This document shows, piece by piece, positions 59,693 to 64,000 of a DNA stretch of 64,000 nucleotides. Made by a program: the position numbers and the translations under genes. The notes beneath the pieces are model-generated. The model saw nothing but the letters and a program-made list of their open reading frames with translations, did no database searches and was not told the DNA's origin. The stretch comes from Bacteroides sp. (lineage in GTDB: Bacteria > Bacteroidota > Bacteroidia > Bacteroidales > Bacteroidaceae): NCBI RefSeq assembly GCF_028690125.1, contig NZ_JAQVBV010000019.1, positions 1 through 64,000 on the forward strand, in the 5' to 3' direction. How positions within the stretch are numbered: the stretch's first letter is position 1; every line of letters begins with the position of its first letter.

Positions 59693-61114
59693 TTAATTGA
59701 TGTATATTAAACCATTGTAAAATAGAGATTCTAATTCTATCAGAATTAATTTGTAGATTTCTTCTTTATCTTTGTTGATTGTAGATGAAAAACAGGGTAA
59801 TAGTTCATCGAACAAACTTTTGAATGATTTCTTTTCTTCTAACAGTATCAATATGTTGCGGCATAAGTCGTTAATGATAAACTCTTTAACTCCTTCATAG
59901 AGCAAGCATGGAATACATGCTACATCATAGTGTTCTAAATTGATATCTTTATTTATACGTTCTTTAAGTATACCTTTGGCTTCTACTGGCCAATGCTCTG
60001 GAATTTCATAAATTGATAGATGGGGATTCCTCCTGATTATAAATGAATATTGCTCCTCTTTTCCTGCGTTTAGAAAAATAGGGTAGGCAGATAAACGTTC
60101 TTCTAAATTATATAAATAGTTGTTAGATAGCTTTTCCCATTCTTCAGATAAAGAAAGGAGAAAATCCTGATAGGATGCAATGCACAACTGTATACTCAAA
60201 TCTGGTAAAACAGCATGCTTAGTCTCGTTTTGCATCCGCTTATGATTATGTCTAAACAACTCTATTATCCTCTTATAATAATCAGGGTACTTATTCAATA
60301 AAGTTTTACCAAGAAGTTCACATATCCGCAGGTTCCTCTTATGCCCACCCAAAATATGCATTAATTTCGTATTATTATATGAATAAAAATCACAGAATTC
60401 CTTATAACAATACCCATTATCACGTACACTGTGATCAAGTATAGTCCTCACAGATTTGTTGTGCATTTTGGTAATGGCATAAAACAGTATTTGTTCAAAG
60501 AGAATATTATTATTAATATTTATCCGGTGGCTATCCATGTCGTTCAAGTGATTGCTCTCAATAATATGAAAAGCAATTTGACAATATTCCTTTATGAAAT
60601 CTAAATCATTACCACCAAGAACTCCCGCATTATAGGAACCTATAGAATCTTTGTCCAGTTCCTCTTTCAGATTGCTTGGTAGTGAAATACCTCTTTGGAG
60701 AACATCATTCATCATATTCTTATAATAACTGCTCCCTATTTCCAAGTTTTGAGCAATCAATCCGCTCTTTTCGACTTCGCAACTTAATCTCTCAGGCAAA
60801 TAAACATCTCCATCCACATGGATAAAAGGTTCTTTTTGAAGCGAGTAAGTTATAACTTTGGGATATGCCCAATGAGGCTCCGGGCAAAGTAAATTATCAT
60901 ATTTAATAATCACATCCTTATATGGGAGCCCCAATAACTCGGCAAATACTTTGCATCCATTCGAATCTGTATACAATACAACATTTTCATAATGTTCTTT
61001 TAAACTAAGGCAACTTAATGCCCAAGACATTAAATGATATTGTGGATTAACCCATCCAAAGCTATTCTCCAGCAAAGACTTATTACATGTCCAAAAAGTT
61101 TGTACTACTTTCAT
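59693..61114 (-). CDS. DUF6734-like nucleotide-sugar transferase
   Basis: 473 aa. N-terminal region PQYHLMSWALSCLSLKEHYE, then a metal-binding motif FIHVDGDVYLPERLSCEVEK near 96-115 (DGD) fits the Bacteroidetes DUF6734 transferase, from recall. A C-terminal helical domain (~300-473) is also present. Part of the same cargo cluster; it may add the first sugar to the precursor peptide. Confidence 0.65.
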   Translation of the reverse strand: MKVVQTFWTCNKSLLENSFGWVNPQYHLMSWALSCLSLKEHYENVVLYTDSNGCKVFAELLGLPYKDVIIKYDNLLCPEPHWAYPKVITYSLQKEPFIHVDGDVYLPERLSCEVEKSGLIAQNLEIGSSYYKNMMNDVLQRGISLPSNLKEELDKDSIGSYNAGVLGGNDLDFIKEYCQIAFHIIESNHLNDMDSHRININNNILFEQILFYAITKMHNKSVRTILDHSVRDNGYCYKEFCDFYSYNNTKLMHILGGHKRNLRICELLGKTLLNKYPDYYKRIIELFRHNHKRMQNETKHAVLPDLSIQLCIASYQDFLLSLSEEWEKLSNNYLYNLEERLSAYPIFLNAGKEEQYSFIIRRNPHLSIYEIPEHWPVEAKGILKERINKDINLEHYDVACIPCLLYEGVKEFIINDLCRNILILLEEKKSFKSLFDELLPCFSSTINKDKEEIYKLILIELESLFYNGLIYIN

Positions 61115-61230
61115 ATCTTTATTTTTTTAATAAAAACAATATGTATATAATGATTAATTTCATATTTTTAAAGACACACTACAAACGGATATATTTTTCA
61201 AATATCAGTTTTCAAACTATTTCTAGTAGA

Positions 61231-61710
61231 TTATAAATTAAGTTCCTTATATAATTTCTTACGGTCATAAGAAATGCGACTTTTAACAGTTCCTATAGGA
61301 ATATTAAGAAATTCACTTATTTCCTTATAGGAATAACCTTTAGAAAAATAGATCATACAATCTATACATTTTGTCTTTTCAAAACATCGCCGAATACCTG
61401 CCAGTACTTCATGGAATAAAGTTAAGTCTGAAGCATTACATGATGAGATATTTTCCATCGCCATATCATAACATACAAAATTTATGATGGATTTTCGGTT
61501 ATACATTGTAATGTATAAATTCTCCATGATTACCACACACCATGGTTTCAGAGATCTGCTACAATCAAATTTATCACGATTGATCAGTAATCGATATACA
61601 GTATCACCCGCTAAATCTTCTGCATCTTCTCGAGTTCTGCAATATTTTCTTGCCATACGCAATATCCAGGGATATATTTCAGACAGTTCCTTATCAAAGT
61701 CCATCGCCAA
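61231..61710 (-). CDS. ECF-like sigma factor, copy 2
   Basis: 159 aa paralogue of the factor at 10387: ELSEIYPWILRMARKYCRTR, EDLAGDTVYRLLI (region 2), YSYKEISEFLNIPIGTVKSR (region 4). Same 17-nt overlap with the 95-aa partner. It is upstream of a different cargo set (glycosyltransferases), and the frame is intact even though the surrounding prophage is decayed, suggesting it may still be used. Confidence 0.8.
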   Translation of the reverse strand: MAMDFDKELSEIYPWILRMARKYCRTREDAEDLAGDTVYRLLINRDKFDCSRSLKPWCVVIMENLYITMYNRKSIINFVCYDMAMENISSCNASDLTLFHEVLAGIRRCFEKTKCIDCMIYFSKGYSYKEISEFLNIPIGTVKSRISYDRKKLYKELNL

Positions 61711-61981
61711 TCCTCCTGGTTAAGTGCATACAAGGCTTTCCATTTATACACTGTTCCACATACCGCCGATGTGCAACGCTCTGATCATACAAATCTTTTG
61801 CTGAATGTTCTATCGAATCAATAAGAATGCCCACTTCAGGGGGAAAGGAAGCAATCAAATTCTTTACTTCAGATAATTCTTCGGTTATCCGGTCGCATTT
61901 AATCTCTAGTTTTTCAAGTTTTGATAACAAATTACTGCATAAACTACAATTTAAGCAATACAAATCTCTTTTTTTATTCAT
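61694..61981 (-). CDS. Coiled-coil partner of the sigma factor, copy 2
   Basis: 95 aa, homologous over its length to the protein at 10853: LLSKLEKLEIKCDRITEELS, ending CINGKPCMHLTRRIGDGL. Overlaps the sigma gene by 17 nt. N-terminal CLNCSLCSN Cys pattern differs slightly from copy 1 (one fewer Cys pair there). Confidence 0.6.
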   Translation of the reverse strand: MNKKRDLYCLNCSLCSNLLSKLEKLEIKCDRITEELSEVKNLIASFPPEVGILIDSIEHSAKDLYDQSVAHRRYVEQCINGKPCMHLTRRIGDGL

Positions 61982-61984
61982 GAC

Positions 61985-62026
61985 AAAGGTTGTTGTGTTT
62001 TTTATTGGAGACTACTAACTACCTTT
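61985..62026 (-). terminator. Attenuator-like hairpin before sigma cassette, copy 2
   Basis: AAAGGTAGTT (62017-62026) pairs with AACAACCTTT (61985-61994): 9 of 10 pairs. The stem is kept relative to copy 1 although the bases differ (AAAGGTCGT/ACGACCTTT there), a compensatory change supporting a functional RNA structure. Confidence 0.55.
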
Positions 62027-62066
62027 AAATTTGTTCGATTTACTTATAAAAAAAATCGAACCGTTT

Positions 62067-62681
62067 TCAAAATGTAATAAAAATATATGTTTTTCTTTTT
62101 CTAATAGATATTTTTATATACGCCTGGTGAACAATATTAGCATATACAGCAGAATTTGTATAATGTGAATCAATATTTATCTTGAAAAATGTCATTAAGA
62201 AAGCAATTTCAGAATCAAAAGAAGCTTGTATCTCTTCAGGGGTACTTCTTTTAAAATCTCCAATCTCCCCAGAACGTCTTTCCTCATTCCTTTTATGCTC
62301 GAAAATGGCAGTATGCAACATATTATCCAGCTTTTCCCTGACTTGATTATCATCCAACTTATATATATCAACATCCATAATTCGAAAAATGTCACGAACT
62401 TCACTATAGCTATTGATTACAATGAGATTCTTGCATATATTCAAAAGTAACAATTTGGTATTTTCTTTCGTCAGATCCTCTTTATCCATAAGCAAAGCTT
62501 TCATTCCTATAGGGCTAACGATAGACCTGTAATCTATAATGAGCTTGGATGCACGTTCTTTCAATTGTACATCAGAGGCTGTTTCACTATGAGAAAGCAG
62601 ACAATGATAGTTTCCACATGAAATTTCAATAAAATCATTCAGCGATATCTGGTTTAATCTTTCTATCATGACATTTTCCAT
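62067..62681 (-). CDS. Conserved prophage protein, copy 2
   Basis: 204 aa homologue of the protein at 11216; the first ~100 residues are almost the same, the end differs (RKRKTYIFITF). It overlaps the start of the tape-measure remnant as in copy 1. The frame is intact. Function unknown. Confidence 0.55.
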   Translation of the reverse strand: MENVMIERLNQISLNDFIEISCGNYHCLLSHSETASDVQLKERASKLIIDYRSIVSPIGMKALLMDKEDLTKENTKLLLLNICKNLIVINSYSEVRDIFRIMDVDIYKLDDNQVREKLDNMLHTAIFEHKRNEERRSGEIGDFKRSTPEEIQASFDSEIAFLMTFFKINIDSHYTNSAVYANIVHQAYIKISIRKRKTYIFITF

Positions 62682-62683
62682 CT

Positions 62684-62815
62684 TTTATAATTCTCGAAAT
62701 CACGGTTATTAGCATCATCACAGTTACTATTTTATGCTCTTTTTCAATCTAGAATAATCATTGAATATAATTGTATTTTCTACAGAAGCTGAAACATTTT
62801 GAGGTGAGAATGGAA
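62684..62815 (-). pseudogene. Tape-measure protein C-terminal remnant
   Basis: The nucleotide sequence parallels the tape-measure gene end at 11815-11970 (for example CTTTTATAATTCTCGAAATC and the following ATCACGGTTATTAGCATCAT), then degrades and stops. It marks the right end of the second prophage remnant. Confidence 0.65.
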
Positions 62816-62845
62816 TAAAAACTTATTAAATCAATTAAATATAGC

Positions 62846-63022
62846 TAATCTATTCATTACAATCGTTCCTGCAAAAGTTTTAGCTGATGAAAAACATAAA
62901 ATAAGAATTGCAATATCACACAACTGGGATACACGATACATACCAACCGATTTAGTTATAGACTTAATTAATAAACTCAAGAATAGGAAAGTGGTTAAGC
63001 GAACAGATAAAAAGAAATCATG
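62846..63022 (+). pseudogene. Tyrosine-recombinase (integrase) N-terminal fragment
   Basis: Plus strand open frame without start: IANLFITIVPAKVLADEKHK, then IRIAISHNWDTRYIPTDLVI, ending DKKKS before a stop. The arm-binding N-terminal domain of Bacteroides phage integrases reads like this (KHKIRIAISHNWDTRYIPTD). Catalytic parts are missing. It is the only trace of an integrase in the window and marks the attachment-side end of a prophage. Confidence 0.7.
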
Positions 63023-63486
63023 AGACTAAACTCAAAAGTGCACTATGCATCTTGTCCTACTATAGGTGGTTCTTTTCTAACTAAATAGAAGAAGAACCAC
63101 TAAAATCAGGACGATACAATGAATGATGCGGAAAGGTGGAGTATGTTAATACACTCACCTACTCTCAATTAGTTAAAGTAACAACTATTACATACTAATT
63201 TTCTCAAAAGATTTATATACAAAGGACTATTCACACCCTAAATAAATTTCAAACCTCTTTCATTTTTCTTATATCATACATAGTTAAGTACACTCCATAA
63301 AAGATTCAATTTATATATGTTTTCTTATTCCATAAAACACCCCACATACTATTATCCTGAAAATAGAAATACTCATTACTCACAATTGAATTTATAAAAA
63401 TGAACTTTTGATCTAATAGTAAGTTTGCTAGGAATGGAATAATCTTTTTTGTTATTTTGCATACAAAATTGAAAACTGATTAAAAG
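63023..63486. other. AT-rich intergenic sequence before the antiporter
   Basis: Holds two hairpins: GTGGTTCTT...AAGAACCAC (about 63069-63105), probably a terminator, and GGTGGAGT...ACTCACC (about 63135-63165). The host promoter for the antiporter may be near 63420-63470, where a TTTG at about 63424 and TATTTTG-like sequence are seen. No other gene is visible. Confidence 0.5.
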
Positions 63487-64000
63487 ATGGATTGGATTAG
63501 CATTAATTTGAATTTTCCTATAACCAACCCTACATGGATATTTTTCCTTGTACTCATTATTATATTATTTGCTCCCATATTGCTAAACAAACTTCATATT
63601 CCACATATCATCGGTATGATATTAGCAGGATTAATTATTGGCGAACATGGTTTTAATATCTTAACCCGCGATAACAGTTTTGAATTATTTGGAAAGGTAG
63701 GACTCTACTACATAATGTTTTTAGCGGGATTAGACATGAATATGGAAGATTTTAAAGAAAATCGAAGCAAAGCACTTGTATTGGGAATATTAGCTTTTAT
63801 AGTTCCAATTACAATAGGTTTCGTAGCAAACATAACATATCTGAGATATAGTGTTATCACTTCTATTTTACTAGCAAGTATGTATGCATCACATACATTA
63901 GTTACATATCCAATCATCACACGGTATGGTATGTCACGCCATCGTAGTGTAAGTATTGCTGTAGGAGGTACAGCAGTAACAGACACACTTACATTATTAG
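63487..64000 (+). CDS. Host cation:proton antiporter, CPA2 family (5' part)
   Basis: 171 codons visible, running off the right edge. Hydrophobic, with transmembrane segments IFFLVLIIILFAPILLNKLH and IGMILAGLIIGEHGFN, then GLYYIMFLAGLDMNMEDFKE and ASMYASHTLVTYPIITRYGM. The GLIIGxxG and LFLAGLDM motifs fit the Kef/NapA-like CPA2 family. It is a chromosomal gene adjoining the prophage end. Confidence 0.85.
   Translation, partial: MDWISINLNFPITNPTWIFFLVLIIILFAPILLNKLHIPHIIGMILAGLIIGEHGFNILTRDNSFELFGKVGLYYIMFLAGLDMNMEDFKENRSKALVLGILAFIVPITIGFVANITYLRYSVITSILLASMYASHTLVTYPIITRYGMSRHRSVSIAVGGTAVTDTLTLL

Noticed and set aside
1..64000. CRISPR array or rRNA genes
   Set aside because: No array of regularly spaced identical repeats with spacers and no rRNA-like sequence was seen.

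Overview
The window is chromosomal DNA from a Bacteroides/Phocaeicola-type organism. Two things indicate this: Bacteroidales promoters (a -33 TTTG and a -7 TAnnTTTG spaced about 20 bp), with no Shine-Dalgarno dependence, and the gene families present. Most of it is one temperate siphovirus prophage on the minus strand (about 1-54.2 kb). It is followed by the remnant of a second, related prophage (54.4-62.8 kb), an integrase fragment, and a host cation:proton antiporter gene that runs off the right edge. No active integrase and no recognisable lysis cassette lie in the window.

Minus-strand transcription runs from high to low coordinates. From 53.3 kb down: a divergent lysogeny switch (operators at 53282-53337, XRE repressor to the right); small early genes; an array of six tRNA-like genes (50.3-52.3 kb); a recombination module (Erf, PD-(D/E)XK nuclease, SSB, NinB-like); replication (SNF2 helicase, VRR-NUC nuclease, initiator with internal 12-bp iterons, two ParB-like proteins, HNH); a TET-associated-type glycosyltransferase; and many small accessory genes (YopX, DUF551, DUF3560, MazG-like, ASCH). 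At 26.7-29.8 kb sits a plus-strand moron zone with two small genes behind an attenuator-like leader and an AbiH gene. Then come packaging and head genes (small and large terminase, portal, protease, major capsid protein), the connector and tail-tube genes, the tape measure, and after a small cargo slot (sigma factor, PIN protein) the tail-tip and adhesin genes down to position 1.

The second prophage remnant repeats the stretch [tape-measure C-terminus, ~200-aa protein, coiled-coil protein, sigma factor, cargo, terminator/promoter, tail gene] with different cargo. Prophage 1 holds a PIN-domain protein and a decayed HTH regulator in this slot. The remnant holds a secreted protein, an IS3 fragment, a leader-peptide/papain-like protein and three glycosyltransferases. 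The interval between sigma factor and tail gene therefore looks like an exchangeable cargo slot with conserved flanking control elements.

The most unusual feature is the tRNA-like array. All six genes have tRNA acceptor, D and T arms, but none has a normal 7-nt anticodon loop (12, 26, 30, a very long insert, 65 and 15 nt). Each is preceded by a hairpin, and two contain nested T-loop-like hairpins. I know of no described phage system with this design. Decay, splicing, decoy or RNA-processing roles are all possible. All functional statements rest on reading the sequence and on recall of protein families; no searches were run.
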